From: Mauremys mutica
Lineage: Eukaryota > Chordata > Testudines > Geoemydidae
DNA: 64,000 bases
Assembly: GCF_020497125.1 (NCBI RefSeq)
Contig: NC_059079.1
Coordinates: 16,263,553-16,327,552, forward strand
Direction of reading: 5' to 3'
Translations under genes and position numbers: made by a program
Notes under the pieces: generated by a model
The model's input: the letters and a program-made list of their open reading frames with translations, nothing else
What the model was told of the DNA's origin: nothing
The model's database searches: none
Shown: in pieces, positions 11,489-24,020 of the stretch
How positions within the stretch are numbered: the first letter of the stretch is position 1
How the letters are laid out: each line of letters opens with the position of its first letter

Positions 11489-12065
11489 TTCATAGATTCC
11501 AAGGCCAGAAGGGACCACTGTGATCATCTAGTCTGACCCACATAACACAGGCCACAGAGCGTCCCCAAAATAATTCTTAGAAAAACATCCAATTTTCCTT
11601 GAAAAATTATCAGTGAGGAAGAATCCCTCATGACTCTTGGTAAATTATTCCAGTCATCAGTTATTCTCACCGTTACAGATTTATGTCTTATTTCCGTTTG
11701 AATTTGTCTAGATTCAGCCTTCAGCCATTGGATCGTGTTATCCCTTTTTCTGCTAGATTTAAGAGCCAATTATTAAATATTTATTTCCCATATAGATACT
11801 TATAAACTGTGATCAAGTCACCCCTTTACCTTCTCTTCGTTAAACTGAATAGATTGAGCTCTTTGAGTCTACTGTTATAAGACATACTTTCTAATCCTTT
11901 AATCATTCTCATGGCTCTTTTCTGAACCTTCTTCCATTTGTCAACATCCTGGAACTGTGGGCAGGAGAACTGGACCTGGTACTCTAGCAGTGGTCACACC
12001 AGTGACAAATACAGAGGTAAACTAATCTCTCTGCTCCTCCTTGAGGTTCCCTTATTTAGTTTTTA
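11489..12065 (-). mobile_element. CR1 LINE 3' part, degraded
   Basis: Minus-strand CR1. The 3' terminus reads, in reverse complement, GGCCTTGGAATCTATGA. A remnant of the ORF2 C-terminus is open at 11524-11769, with RITDDWNNLPRVMRDSSSLI followed by F-x-x-K-L-D-x-F-L, a typical CR1 C-terminal pattern. Upstream coding sequence (11800-12065) is broken. 5' truncated, as most CR1 copies are. Confidence 0.85.
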
Positions 12066-12454
12066 AATCTCTGACCTGTTGCTAAGTTTTACAGTCATGG
12101 ATGAGATAGTGGCAGCAATTTTACTGGCTGGAAAATATGCAACCTGTACAATTATATAACAACAGCAAGTTGGGTAAAAGTTTGTGGAACATATTACTCA
12201 TCTTCTACCAAGCCCTTATCTACACACTCATGACAAAGAAGTCCAAATAACACAGAATAGATGTATAATAACTTATTCTATTGTATTTTATAAACTTTTT
12301 CTATCTGATTTGACATATACAATAAGATTTTTAGGAACCTAAAGAATTCAGAGATTTTCTAGCAATTGTTAGGGTCGGTGAGAACCAGTTTTATGGAATG
12401 AGCCAAAGCCATATTTTAGGAGAAAATTCAGTGGGTTTTGGATCAAACCTTTGT

Positions 12455-12524
12455 GGTGAAATCCTGACTCTATTGAAGTCAACAGCAAAACGCCATTGAG
12501 TTCAATGGAGCTGGGATTTCACCC
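12455..12524. repeat. Short foldback repeat
   Basis: Arms GGTGAAATCCTGACTC and, in reverse complement, GGTGAAATCCCAGCTC, with inner TTGAAGTCAA and TTGAGTTCAATGG. Confidence 0.75.
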
Positions 12525-12960
12525 TAAACTTCTGAAGCACCCTCCTCAACTTCTGCTTGCAGCTATGTTTGGTCAGGTTATGATTTGATCTGAACTTACA
12601 AGCTAAGATGTACTATGGTTGTCTAGGCTTGGAGAGGAAACCTACAAGGAAAACCAGGTTCAATAGAGATTAGGAATTGACTCACGGGCAGTCTCTTTTC
12701 TGAGTTAGTACTGAGCCAATGTCTCAGCATGGTCTTAAGGGCAATGAGATGCTGTCTTTCAGATGAGACATAAATCCTGAGGTCCTGATCAATTCTGGTT
12801 TGTAGAGATCCCTTTAATTAAAGGTCAAATTTATTAACTATCCATACCCCTGGTACATGTTAGCCTTGACATCTTGGCCAAACTTCATCCCAGATGTTCA
12901 CATTCTGTCTGTCTCAATTCCAACTGCAATATGAGTTGGTTACAGCAGGGGTTCTCCAGC

Positions 12961-13033
12961 TGGTATAAATAAGCATAGCTCCAATGAAGTCAATGGAGTT
13001 AAGATGATTTACTTCAGCTGAGGATCTGGCCCC
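12961..13033. repeat. Short foldback repeat
   Basis: Inner palindrome AGCTCCAATGAAGTCAATGG followed by AGTTAAGATGATTTAC and GGATCTGGCCC, the same group as 12455. Confidence 0.55.
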
Positions 13034-14609
13034 ATGATTTGGGGTCCCCCCACCTCCTTATTAGTTGTTGCTCTGTACTTTTCAAGAGTTACCGTATTCC
13101 GTTCCAGAAGTGGCTGTCTTTCAGTGGTAGAGGAAGTGATTCTTAGGTGTATATATACTGTATACTTGCTGTAGTTTCCAAAACAGTTGGTGATCATTAA
13201 AAAAGGTGTGATTAAAAAAAAAAGTAACATATTATTGCAATACAAGTGGTTCCTCCGCACTGAACTATGGAAAAAGCGGTGTCAAAAAGCCAGTTTTTGC
13301 CCCCTCCGCAGTCAGTGCAACACAACTAAACCAGCGACTCTGGTCCAGAAAACCAAATTAATATTTTTAAATGATGTAAAATATTATGATAAAAATACAC
13401 ATTAGTTTTAATTGCTGCATATGTTTTTATATGCGTATCACAATATGTTACACAGTAATTGGTGCTACAAAGGAAACATCTCACTTAAAGAATTTAATGT
13501 CACCATAGTATTGCAGTCTAGGAATGGGTAAATATTGTGACTTAATGTGATAAAGCCAGTACCACACATTTCTTATATACACACAGACTCTGTCAGGGCC
13601 AGTTTTTTGAAAGGCACAGTTCTGTGCATTCCTGATTTGCACTGTTATTAGGAGTTTTGTGCACAGTATTGTGCTTTCAAAATCGGCCCCTCACTGAGTT
13701 GCAGGTGGAAAGTCCTGGTGTATGTGTAGGATGTACCTGAGGATCCTCACAGGGAAGGTACGTGGGATGCAGAGTGCAGGCAGAGAAGCAAGTCATTAGT
13801 ACATCTGTTGAGCCAGTTCCTTGCTACTCCCACAAATTCATTGGGCCAAAATGCTTCCCCTGGCTCCACACGATGTGCCTGACTATCCAGCCATAAGCGG
13901 AAGGTTAGTCCCACAAAGCTACCTGACACTGCTCTGCAGGTGGGTTGGGTCAGGCTTCAGCCTAGTGGCCCCCAACAAGCCAAGTCCAGCTCAGCTTTCA
14001 TTTAACATCAAGCCTTAAGGCCCCATCCTAGCTCCAGGTGAGTGAGCAACAGTGTCCTCCAGTGGATAAGACATGGAGCTAGTAGGAAAGAATTGAACTC
14101 ACAGATGTGAGGCTGGGGAAAAGGGAATTGACTAGAAACAGGAGGGGTGATTGGATTTTGAGGGATTGAATTGAATGGAGGGATTTGAGTGAGGAGAAAT
14201 GAACTGATGGATTTGGGGAATAGTAATTGAACGGCTGGATGTAGGGGAGGGAGGACATTGTGTATTAATGAAATAAGTCCTTAATATGCAACTTATGTTC
14301 ATGATTGTGGCTATTGTAGCTAGATGTTGTTTATAAATATCTGCTTTCTCCATATGAATTTAATCAAAACACACATACACTGAGCATCTTCCAGAGAGCT
14401 CATTGTAGGCTGCTCAAACAGGCATTGTCTAGGCTGCCCAGAGTTTACCAGGTTGGCTCTTCAGGTGCCCTTCCTGGTACTGTCATTCACTGTCACAACT
14501 TCATGGCACTGAAGTTTGAAGCTGATCAGTAAACATTGCCAGCCACTCTATGGAGGGACTCAGAAGCACAAATCTGCAGCTCCTGAAAAGCAGTTAAATG
14601 GATAGTAAG

Positions 14610-14838
14610 AATGGTCAGTGATAAGGGCACTAGACTGGGATGCAGGAGACCTGCATTCCCTGCTCTGCCACAGACTTTTTGTGTGACCCTGGGAAAGCCA
14701 CTTAGCTTCTCTGTGCCTCAGTTCCCCATCTGTAAAACGTAGACAGTAGCATTTCCCTACCTCACCGGGGGTTGTGAGGATAAATACATTAACTACATGT
14801 AAGGTGCTCAGATACTATAGTAATATAAGCCATCTAAG
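14610..14838 (+). repeat. MIR SINE, nearly full length
   Basis: Forward MIR: CACTAGACTGGGATGCAGGA, TGTGTGACCCTGGGAAAGCC, TCTGTGCCTCAGTTCCCCAT and a tail with AGGTGCTCAGATAC. Confidence 0.9.
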
Positions 14839-16089
14839 TACCTAGGAAAGATAGCTGTATTACAATTCCATATTTTTCCATCTGACAACATAAGAACCAT
14901 TTTGTTCCACAGTTGGACGTGGATGACTTAATGGACAATCTCCAGTTTCCAAACTCTTCCCATGTGACCACAATGAAATTCTGTATATTTATCATTGGGA
15001 CACTGACTGATTTACTGTTGACATTTAGGCCTAATTTTCTAATCTCCTTTACACTGACAGAGTGGTTTAAAAGGCCCTTAGGATAAATGAGAATTGGGCT
15101 TGTTTAACTTTCTTTCTGTCTTTAAAAGAAAGAAAACGATCCAATTTTGTGTGTAACTTATATGATTTCAAGAATGATTGTGACAGGAAAAATTCTCAAG
15201 ATCCTGATTACAACACATGTTCTTGGAAACAAGATGTATAGCACAGGAGGCTGTCCCAGGAAGCAAGTTTTCTAAAAATAACATATGCAGATTATGTACA
15301 TAAAATGTCATGAAATATCAGCACATAAAAATGTGTGGTAGTTCAGGCTGTTGTTGCAATTCCAGCTGAAATATGCCAGATGAAAGACATGCAGCATTTG
15401 GTGCTGTCTACAGTGAAACTTAGGCATTAGGCCAGTTCTTATTTTCAGCCTGAGGTCAAAGGCAATGCTTAGTCAGTACACATGGGTTTGGATCAGGACA
15501 TCAAATAAAAAAAATATCGTGGAGGACAGGCCGGTTTTCTTTGTGGCTAGCCCAATCAGAGAGACAGGTTTTCCTTGGACAAGTCACAAAATGAAGTCCT
15601 AGATTGCTCAGACACACTGACCGTAGGCAGGAAGGTGTGTGGTTGAGTAGTTCAAGAGCAACTTGATGACAGCCCTAATGTACTTTCACGCCAATCAGGC
15701 CAAATAAGCTAGCTAGTCTTGGAGTAGTGTAACATCAGCCTTATAACAACATTCAGTTATGTTTCAACATGCAATAGCTTTAACGACAGGCTTTCTCCTG
15801 AATGAGAGGAAAAGCTACAGGGCCCAAATTACAGATTGTTGAGGCCCCCGGAAGAGGAGCTATGAGAATGAGCCCTTGTATGAGGATGAGATTCCTGAGA
15901 GTTCAAATATCCCTCTTGTTAACTAGCTATTTCACAAGAATGCTGTGAACCACAGGTGTGGATCTGGAGACTTAAGGGTCACTATCATCTTTGCAACGGA
16001 ACAGAGCCAATGTAATGATTCACAAGGCTGAAATCAAATCCTCATAGCTGAAGACCCATGATATTTGATGAGCTTGACCCACCTCTAAT
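14839..16089. other. Intergenic, nothing recognised
   Basis: No supported feature on either strand. Confidence 0.5.
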
Positions 16090-16185
16090 AACTAAATAAT
16101 TTGCACTCAGCCCCTTTCATCAGAAGATCTCAAAGCACTTTGCATTCCTTAATTAAGACTCACAACACCCAGATGAGGTTCTGTA
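16090..16185 (-). repeat. MIR SINE fragment
   Basis: Reverse MIR: TTCATCAGAAGATCTCAAAG, CACTTTGCATTCCTTAATTA and AGACTCACAACACCC. Confidence 0.75.
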
Positions 16186-16851
16186 TGCAACATACCAAGG
16201 TTCTTAAGGGTAGAATTATAGGACACATGACATTTTCCTAGCGTACAGCTTGGTTTTCTTGAAGTATTATAAATTTTGTTAGAGTACTTCTTCTGTTATT
16301 TGCATAGATCTAAATACTGTTTGTTTTACCCAGTGACCTATATAATTCATTTTAATATATCCTTAGGAGCCAGGCTGGAACTGAAGGGATGTTTGAAGGG
16401 AATTCAGCTTCCCTTGCTACAACAAAGTAATTGTTTCCATATTTATGGACAAGACAAAAGTGCAGTTGATTTCACTTTGTTTAGGGTTTCATGCTGGAAT
16501 CTTACCAATAGGAGGACTTGTTTAGCAATTTAAATATAGCCATTCTAGGTAATACAAATGAACCTGGGGCATTAGTCCCCCCCCCCAAAGGGATAAGTGA
16601 ACTCTTCTTAACTGCCCATTTTAATAAAATATGAATTTGTAATTTAATTTCTGACTTCCGCAATGCATTTTCTATTGGTCCCTCACAAAATCATGACGGT
16701 TGTTGTTATAAATGAAAGATACATATTTTTGGGGAGATGAGCCCCAAGACTTAAGACAGCAAGCCTCATATGGGTATGCCACAAACAATGGTCAGTTACT
16801 ATGGTGATGGTGACCCTCAAAACATCAGAATACACTAATTGTAGTTAGTTC
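16186..16851. other. Intergenic, nothing recognised
   Basis: No supported feature. A 9-base C run is at about 16578. The 85-codon frame at 16276-16533 has no domain. Confidence 0.5.
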
Positions 16852-16859
16852 ATTGGTTC

Positions 16860-17541
16860 TAGGGTGAACAGATGTCCTGATAAAATCAGGACTGTCCCAA
16901 TATTGAGTTGTTTGTCCCGCGTCCTGACCGATGTACAGTCAGGATGCCATTTGTCCTGATATTTTGGTGCGGGGCTGGAGTGGATTGGTCATCCTAGCTG
17001 GCAGGCTCCCACGCAGCTCCCAGGAAGTGGCCAGCAGGACCCTGTGGCCCCTAGGCATGGGGCGGCCAGGGGGGTCTCCAGTCCGCTTGCTGCACCCGCC
17101 ACCAGAGTCGGCTCCATCACAACCAATGGGAGCTCTGGGGGTGGGCCCTGTGAACGTGGGCAGCATGCAGAGCCCCCTGGCCACCCCTGACCCTAGGAAT
17201 CAGAGCTGCCCAAGTAAGTGCCGCCAGGATCCCATCCCACCTCCTAGAGTCAGGGGCAGCCAGGGGGCTCTGCGCGCTGCCCACACCATGCAAACCCTGC
17301 CCCCTCAGCAGCGGGCCCAGGTTGCACCACACAGCTCCCCCCACCCAGTGTCCCCCAGACCCACTGTGCCCAGCGTCCCCCGGACCCACTATGCCCAGCA
17401 CCCCCTCACAATTCTTTAACCACAAATGCACACTGCCCTGCACACCACTGCCACTGCCCAGCACCCCCCCGCAGCCCCACCACAGCCCCACCACAACTGC
17501 CCAGCACCCCACACATTTACTCTTGCAATCTGGCCACCCTA
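16860..17541. mobile_element. hAT element (682 bp), GC-rich interior
   Basis: Ends TAGGGTGAACAGATGTCC and, in reverse complement, TAGGGTGGCCAGATTGC. TSD ATTGGTTC (16852-16859) and AATGGTTC (17542-17549), 7/8 match. The proline-rich open frames on both strands at 16931-17638 come from C-rich imperfect repeats (CCAGCACCCC, CCCAGCGTCCCCC) and are not genes. Confidence 0.88.
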
Positions 17542-17549
17542 AATGGTTC

Positions 17550-18936
17550 ACAATCTTACTTTTAATGGAGGGTCCACAACGTTCAGGAGGGCAAACGGTA
17601 ACATGGGAGAATAAGAAGAAAGATACATAACAGGCCATAGCTCACCTGGGACGTGGAAATTTGTCAAAAGCATTTGGGGCCTTTTTTAAAAAATGGCTAA
17701 ATAAAATATACATAATATTAGAGAGATCTCGATTTGATTATAAGGTGCTATATAAACATAGCCTTATTATTATGAGATGGATCCAGAGCCCACTGAAGTC
17801 AGTGGGAATCTTTCTATGGGCTTAATTTTGCAATTCTTCCTCATGTTGGGTAGTACTTATTAAAAAATGTAGCCCCATTTACCTCAACAGGGCTCCTGTC
17901 ACTCAAAAAGGCCACCTACCTGAAGAGGTACAACCCCTAATGACTGGTTTTAGGAAAAGATTGCTCGTATGCAAAAATTCAGCAAATGTTTGCACATGTG
18001 GCTTTGTGCAATTAGAATGAGGGCATCTCTTGAAAATGTATCAATGAAGCTTCTACTTCAAAAGAAAAAGCTGGGGGGGTTATTAGTAAATCTTTAAGAA
18101 AAACTGAAATGGCTCTGATTTTGAAAACTACAACTTATCATATAAAGTCACTGCTGATTGTAGGACTCAATTCATACTTAGTGTAACTCCAGAGAAGTCA
18201 CGGCAGCATTAAACCTAGCTGACTGCATGTCTGATCATTCAAACGTGTGCCTTTGTACAGATCTGCCGCACACTGCACCCTGTTTTAGCGGCAATGTTTT
18301 AAAAAATAAAGTAAAGATACTAGGTTCTAATTATGGCTCCAAGAGTAATTCTTCCTAAGGTTTTGGATGATTTCATTTAACCTCCCTGCCTCAATTTCCC
18401 CTCACTTGGAAATTACCATAATTGCCTGTTAGGGTTTAATATAAGTTATTGCTTCTAAAGCCCTTTCAAAAAAGGAAAGTGCTAAGTATTATCAACATGA
18501 CAGTATTGCATTTATACATTCAAGCTGGTACAGCACCCTTGACCTAGCATGTGCCATCTCCTCCCTAACCCCCTTTACCCACACTACAGACCAACATTAT
18601 ACATTGCTTTCCTCACATAGGATGAACAGTGTAAGGTTTCAACTAGCATTTCAGGAGCTGGTTTTTGACTTATAAAGCTTCAGGCAGCCTGGGACATACC
18701 TGAGGTAGGGTCTCTCAGGGATTACCACTATCTATAGCATCACAGTGGCAATCAGCAAAGGTGCTGGAGCCCCTTGGTTTGGAGGGAAAGGATGTTCTCC
18801 AAGAGGGTCCTTTGGCTATGGAAATTGCTTCCCACCTTGGACCAAAATAGCCTAAATGTGTTGACCTTCTCTTTTGATTACAATATTTTAATTATGGTCT
18901 CCACATATATCTCCACAATAACGCAATGTTTGTAAG
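17550..18936. other. Intergenic, nothing recognised
   Basis: No gene or RNA supported. A scrap of the foldback group (CCCACTGAAGTCAGTGGGAA) lies near 17790. Confidence 0.45.
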
Positions 18937-18944
18937 TGCTATAG

Positions 18945-19819
18945 CAGAGGTGGGCAAACTACGGCCCACGGGACCCTCCTGCCTGGCCCCTGAGCTCCTG
19001 GCCTGGAAGGCTAGCCCCCGGCCCCTCCCCTGCTGGCCTCAGCTTGCCCTGCCGCCGGCGCAATGCTCTGGGCAGCAGGGCGGCGAGCTCCTGGGGCAGC
19101 ACAGCTGCAGAGCTGTGGCCTGACCCGGTGCTCTGTGCTGCGCAATGGCTCCAGCCGGGCGGCACGGCTGCCTGTCCTGGTGCTCTGGGTGGCGCGGCTG
19201 TAGCACCGCCAGTTGCCGGTGCTCCAGGCAGTGCGGTATGGGGGCAGGGATGTGGATAGGGTTCAGGGCAGTCAGAGGGCGGGGAACAGGGGGGTTGAAT
19301 GAGGGCAAGGATTCCCAGGGGGCAGTCAGGAAGGAGAGGAGGGTTGGATGGGGTGGCAGGGGGCAGTCAGGGGCAGGGAGAAGGGGTGGTTGGATGGGGC
19401 AGAGTCCCAGGGGGCAGTCAGGAATGAGAGGAGGGTTTGGATGGGGTGACGGGGCAGTCAGGAAGGGGGGGGATGGGGCAGCAGGGGGCAGGTAGGGGTT
19501 CCAGGGGCGGTCAGGGAGAAGGGGTGGTTGGATGGGGCAGGAGTCCCAGGGGGCAGTCAGGAATGAGAGGAGGGTTTGGATGGGGTGACAGGGGGCAGTC
19601 AGGGTCGGGGATCGGGGGGCTGTCAGGGGACAGGGAATGGGGTGGGGTGGGGTGGATGGGACAGGAGTCCCAGGAGGCTGTCAGGGGGCAAGAAGAAGGA
19701 GGGGTCGGATAAGGACTAGGGGCCAGGACATGCCTGACTGTTTGGGGAGGCACAGCCTCCTCTAACCGGCCCTCCATACCCATTGCTGCCTTCAGTTCCA
19801 AAAAGTTTGCCTGCCCCTG
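18945..19819. mobile_element. hAT element (875 bp) containing a minisatellite
   Basis: Ends CAGAGGTGGGCAAAC and, in reverse complement, CAGGGGCAGGCAAAC. TSD TGCTATAG (18937-18944) and CTCTATAG (19820-19827), 6/8. The GC-rich interior holds a G-rich tandem repeat (19262-19715). All open frames in this span are by-products of that composition. Confidence 0.85.
19262..19715 (+). repeat. G-rich minisatellite with 138-bp higher-order period
   Basis: Units built from GGGGGCAGTCAGG and GGTTGGATGGGG recur many times. A longer block beginning AAGGGGTGGTTGGATGGGGC occurs at 19381 and again at 19519, a spacing of 138 bp, with near-identical continuation for about 70 bp. Confidence 0.85.
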
Positions 19820-20074
19820 CTCTATAGGGTCTTTTTTTTGGTTAATTGCTGAATCATCGTCTGGAACAATGAGGCCCTGAGCCAATGATCTGAGGGTAGA
19901 AATAAAAGTAATAACAACAACTAAGCAAAAAAGCTAAATTTTCAAAATGATTAGATAATCTAGAACAATGGTATAGATTCTAATCAAGGGAGTGAAAATG
20001 ACACCCTCAGAAACCCAACCAATGGCTTCTGACTATACTGATACCAATACTTTGTACATACGTCTCATCTAGAA

Positions 20075-20604
20075 CAGAGGCTCTCAAACTGGTGGGGGAG
20101 GCAGGCCACCAGGTGGGGTGCAGAATGTATTCTGGGGGGCCATGAGAAGCTTTAGGGGGGAAAAATGTACTGCACTCATTTTACCCACAACAATGAATAA
20201 CTAGCAAAGCTGATTCCTCCAGACATATCAGGTCCTCAGCTGGCACTGTGCCTTTGACTCTAGGTGGCGCTGTGCATTTGGACAGATGTCTGTTAAGCTT
20301 GCCTAGCATGATACAAAGTCGTTACCATCTGTACGTTAATCTGTTTGCTACGATGTGGCGTGCACGTTTAATTGTAAGCATCGACCACGATCACAGTTTT
20401 GCTTTTGCTTTTATTACAATGGATCGTTGGCTCATTCGTACAACAGCAAAAAAAACAACTCAAGGGAAAACAAAGACGACAAAACGGATTCAAGTGAAGT
20501 ACCTTTGCCGCATATATCGGCATATGTACTTATATGGTGTGTGTGTGTAAACCTCTACAAATGCAACGAAGGGGGACGCAATCAAATACATTTGAGAAAT
20601 ACTG
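20075..20604. mobile_element. hAT element (530 bp) with possible transposase N-terminal remnant
   Basis: Ends CAGAGGCTCTCAAACTGG and, in reverse complement, CAGTATTTCTCAAATG. TSD ATCTAGAA (20067-20074) and ATCTAGCA (20605-20612), 7/8. An open stretch near 20419 begins MDRWLIRTTAKK, followed by a basic Lys/Thr run; some hAT transposases start with a similar M-D-x-W-L motif, so this may be a 5' coding relic. That part is tentative. Confidence 0.82.
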
Positions 20605-20879
20605 ATCTAGCAGGATCTCAAAACACTTTGCAAACTGTATATACAACTTTAATGCCAATAAAATGCAGCCATCTCACAGAAGTGAAGAATAATTTAAATG
20701 AAACTACAATGGAAATGTATTTAGGTGCGATATAAAAAGCAGCGTTGCAACTTGGCCAGGACATTAGGGCTAAGATCCTTGCACCTACTCTTGCAAAAAT
20801 TATTGTAACACCTTTAATTACCACAAATCCATGGTGCTAGTTGTATGTCTGACGGGAAGGATTATTGCTATTTTTTTTA

Positions 20880-21075
20880 TTTGTCTGACCGAAGTGCCTT
20901 GGTGCCTTAGTCACGCTAAAGACCACATTGTGCTAAGTGCTATACAGACACAGAACAAAAGATGGTCCCTTCTCCAATGAGTGTACAATCTAAGTCAAAG
21001 ACAAGAAGAGAAAACAGATGGATACAGATGGATAGGGAGTACAAGGAAACAATGAGAAAATATTGGGCATCATGA
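20880..21075 (+). repeat. Interspersed repeat, unclassified
   Basis: Stretches such as CATTGTGCTAAGTGCTATAC, ACAATCTAAGTCAAAGACAA and GGAGTACAAGGAAACAATG look like a repeat I associate with turtle genomes. A fragment may lie near 5700. Class not determined. Confidence 0.45.
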
Positions 21076-21496
21076 AAGGTATCAGTGCACCAGTGGCCTA
21101 ACTGCTGTCAAATTTTTGTAGGCGTCATGGCACTGGGGCATTTTAAGTAGGGTTTTGAGGGAGGATAATAAGGTAGGATTGTGGATGCTTATGGGGCACC
21201 CCCGCTCAAGCCTGTGTGGCAGCATGTTTAAAAATGTAACAAGTGGGCAATGGAGGCTGACATCTTGGGCCATTGGGAGTAGATATTTTGCTAGTGAATG
21301 AGTGATGACAGATAGGGTACGACAGGCCATGAAGGAAGGATTGGCTCAATTCTGACTCAAAAGAAAGATTGCTAATTATTGAGTCATCAACTCTACTTCC
21401 TACAGTATCCGAGGATTTCCTTGGAGGTCTCCTTTCCAAGTCCTGACAAGATCCAGCACTTCTGAATCCATGCAATGGAATGCAATTGGGATTTTA
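21076..21496. other. Intergenic, possibly continuation of the repeat
   Basis: No gene supported. The 82- and 89-codon minus frames show no domain. Confidence 0.4.
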
Positions 21497-22080
21497 ATAG
21501 ACTCAGAGAAATGCAGGGCTGGAAGGGACCAGTCATCAAGTCCAGCCTCCTGCGCTGTGGCAGGATCAAATAAACCGAGACCAGCTTGGACAGGTGTTTG
21601 TCCAACCCCTTTTTAAAAACTCCAGTGGGGATTCCACAGCCACCCTTAGAAGCCTATTCCAGAGCTTCACTACCAGTATAGTTTGAAAGATTTTCCTAAT
21701 ATTTGCCCTAAATCTCCCTTGCAGCTGATTATTCTCATTACTTACCTTCAGTGGACATGGAGAACAATTGATCACCATCCTCTTTACAGCAGCCCTTTCT
21801 CAAAACTAAACATGCCCAGGTTTTTTTAACCTTTCCTCACAAGTCAGGTTTTGTAAACATTTAGCATTTTTGTTGCGCTCCTCTGGACTCGCTCCAATTT
21901 GCCCACATCTTTCCTAAAGTGTGGCACCCAGAACTGGACACAGTATTCCAGCTGAGGCCTGATTAGCATCGAGGAAAGTGGGACACTTACCTCCCACGTC
22001 TTACTTATGACATTCCTGTTAATACACCCCAGCACGTTGGTAGCCTTTTTTTTTTTTGCAGTTGCATCACATTGTCGTGA
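21497..22080 (-). mobile_element. CR1 LINE 3' part, degraded
   Basis: Minus-strand CR1. The frame at 21844-22035 carries reverse-transcriptase C-terminal signature residues (IRPQLEYCVQFWVPHFRKD, then GKLERVQRSATKM). Downstream sequence is a decayed ORF2 end and 3' region in several frames. The 5' part is missing. Confidence 0.9.
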
Positions 22081-23839
22081 TCCACTATAATGTAATGTAT
22101 AAGAAATTGCAAAGGGGAATCATATTTGGCTCATATTTTCAAAAGTGACTAGTGATTCTTTGGGTGCTTCAATTTTGGGTGCCCAATTCGAGTCACCCAC
22201 CCTCTGAAAATCAGGCCCCTTTAAGGTATCTCAGATCAAGCACCCAAAACTAATTACGTTCCCTTTATAACTAGAAACAATGGGTCCTGGTCCAGAGCTA
22301 GGGCTTTTAGACACTTTGCTAACACAAATGATAAATACAATAATGAAATGTGTCTACAGTCCAACACCTATTTATGCCACTCCGAAAGGGATGTCCTTTT
22401 TAGTAAATATAGCATGTTCTGGCATTCAAAGAGTTAATCTGCTGCCATCTAGTGGACTTTGAATAACTTGCAAGCTGCCTTTATAACTGCCCTATGGATA
22501 CAGTTTGTGTATTAAGGAAAGACTTTTAAAGTTCTTAATAAATCTAATACTCTGTCAAATTGTCCATGTTACACATTTTTAATAATTCTCTAGATAATAA
22601 AGGTTTTTACCCAGAAAGTCAACCAGAATTAAATTACTTTATAACAGATTTCCCCCCCAGGGATACTTCTTACGTAATGCAGTAAGTGCATGCTGTTCCG
22701 ACAGCTTTCAGAGAGAACAAGGGCTTTTGTATTGAAATATAGAAAGGCAACATGATTAATTAGTTTCTCATTATTTTTCTTTTATTCTATATTGCTAGGG
22801 ATTTTTTTTCCTGAAAGAAACTAACAGAAGACGAGTAATACTCACTTCCAAAGCTTACCCACTTGATCAGTTTGGTTGTGTAAGCGCTAGAAACTTTTAT
22901 TACAAAAATACTTCTGAGAAGTACAGTCTGTCCTGTAGCTGCTGCACTGAAATGCCTAGCAACCTGATCTCAGAGGACAGTCATGTGAACAACTGAACTG
23001 TTTGTTTGCTCCATGTTGAACTATTTGTCACTGGACATTTTGTCTCAAAAGCTTTAATATTTAATTAGATCCGGCCTCACTCTCTGTTGTTACAGTTTTG
23101 CAGCTATCTCTGCTCTCCCCAAATGTTGCAGTTTGTTTTCCTGCAGTGCAGGGGCAGGCTGTCGGGGGGAGTGAATTGTGTTTCTGCGGCAGATGTGACT
23201 CTTTTATTTCAATTGATTTTCAGTTAATAACTTTTAACCTCCTGAACCAATGAATCTGCTGCATGGTTTATGCATCAAGGAGCAGAGCTGCTGTATGGCA
23301 GGATGAAAAGTACAGCTGTTGCATGTGTATGGAGCAAATAGCACCATGGTAACTGTTAAAGAACTAATCAGAGACGTGGAAAAATATGCCAAACTCCTCT
23401 TTACCTTCTAGAAATATGCCACTACCACCACCAAAGGCTTTTTCAGTGTCAACAGCTAAGGAGATTTATAACTCACTAAAATTCTCTGGGGAACAAAGAA
23501 TTGGGAGATTGAACAACACTTCATCTATCCACATGGCAGTTATTTATATAAGGAAGTAAGCAATAACAACATTAACAGCCGTCCTCACTTGCCTTCATTC
23601 TCCAACGCCAAGTCCTACACCAAGAGGGCTTTCACTTTGCCCAGTCAAGGAGTTAAGATGATTTGCTATGACTTATTTTTTATAGAGTGCCCCAAATATT
23701 CCAAGGCACAGCTCTGTCTCAAAGGAGTTCCACTTGTAGACGTAAGACAACAGAAGGTAACAAACAAAATGGTGGGGGGAGGTGGCAAGAGTTACAATAA
23801 CACGCTAGTGTGGTTAAATCTATTGTAGGCGCTCAAATG
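22081..23839. other. Intergenic, one CTCF-like motif
   Basis: No exon supported. CTGCTGCCATCTAGTGG at 22440-22456 resembles a CTCF-type core. This is a motif match only. The stretch 22600-23350 looks single-copy. Confidence 0.3.
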
Positions 23840-24020
23840 TCTGAGCACACTCAAGCTTTAATCTTCACAGGAGTCTTGTTCCCAATTTACAGCTGGGAAC
23901 TGAGGCACAGAGAAGCTAAGTGCCTTGCCCAGTGTCACTCAGGAAATCTGTGGAAGAGCAGGGACATGAAGCCAGTTTTCCACATCCTAGGCTAGTGCCA
24001 GAACTGCTGGACCATCCTTC
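23840..24020 (-). repeat. MIR SINE
   Basis: Reverse MIR: GGAACTGAGGCACAGAGAAG, CTAAGTGCCTTGCCCAGTGT and CTAGGCTAGTGCC toward the tRNA-like end. Confidence 0.85.

Larger units (their letters stand above)
12066..14609. other. Intergenic, two foldback repeats, otherwise unassigned
   Basis: Apart from the foldbacks at 12455 and 12961 there is a diverged ancient-repeat-like stretch near 12750-12840 (TTTCAGATGAGACATAAATC) and a MIR-like scrap near 14050. No gene recognised. Confidence 0.45.

Noticed and set aside
16931..17638. 162- and 173-codon open frames
   Set aside because: Both strands are open because of C-rich imperfect repeats inside a hAT element; the peptides are Pro/Ser/Gly-rich without domain features.
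18926..19885. Several Gly/Trp/Gln-rich open frames up to 124 codons
   Set aside because: By-products of the G-rich minisatellite in a hAT element.
22440..22456. CTCF-like motif as a called regulatory site
   Set aside because: A single short motif match in 64 kb is expected by chance; mentioned only within the intergenic entry.
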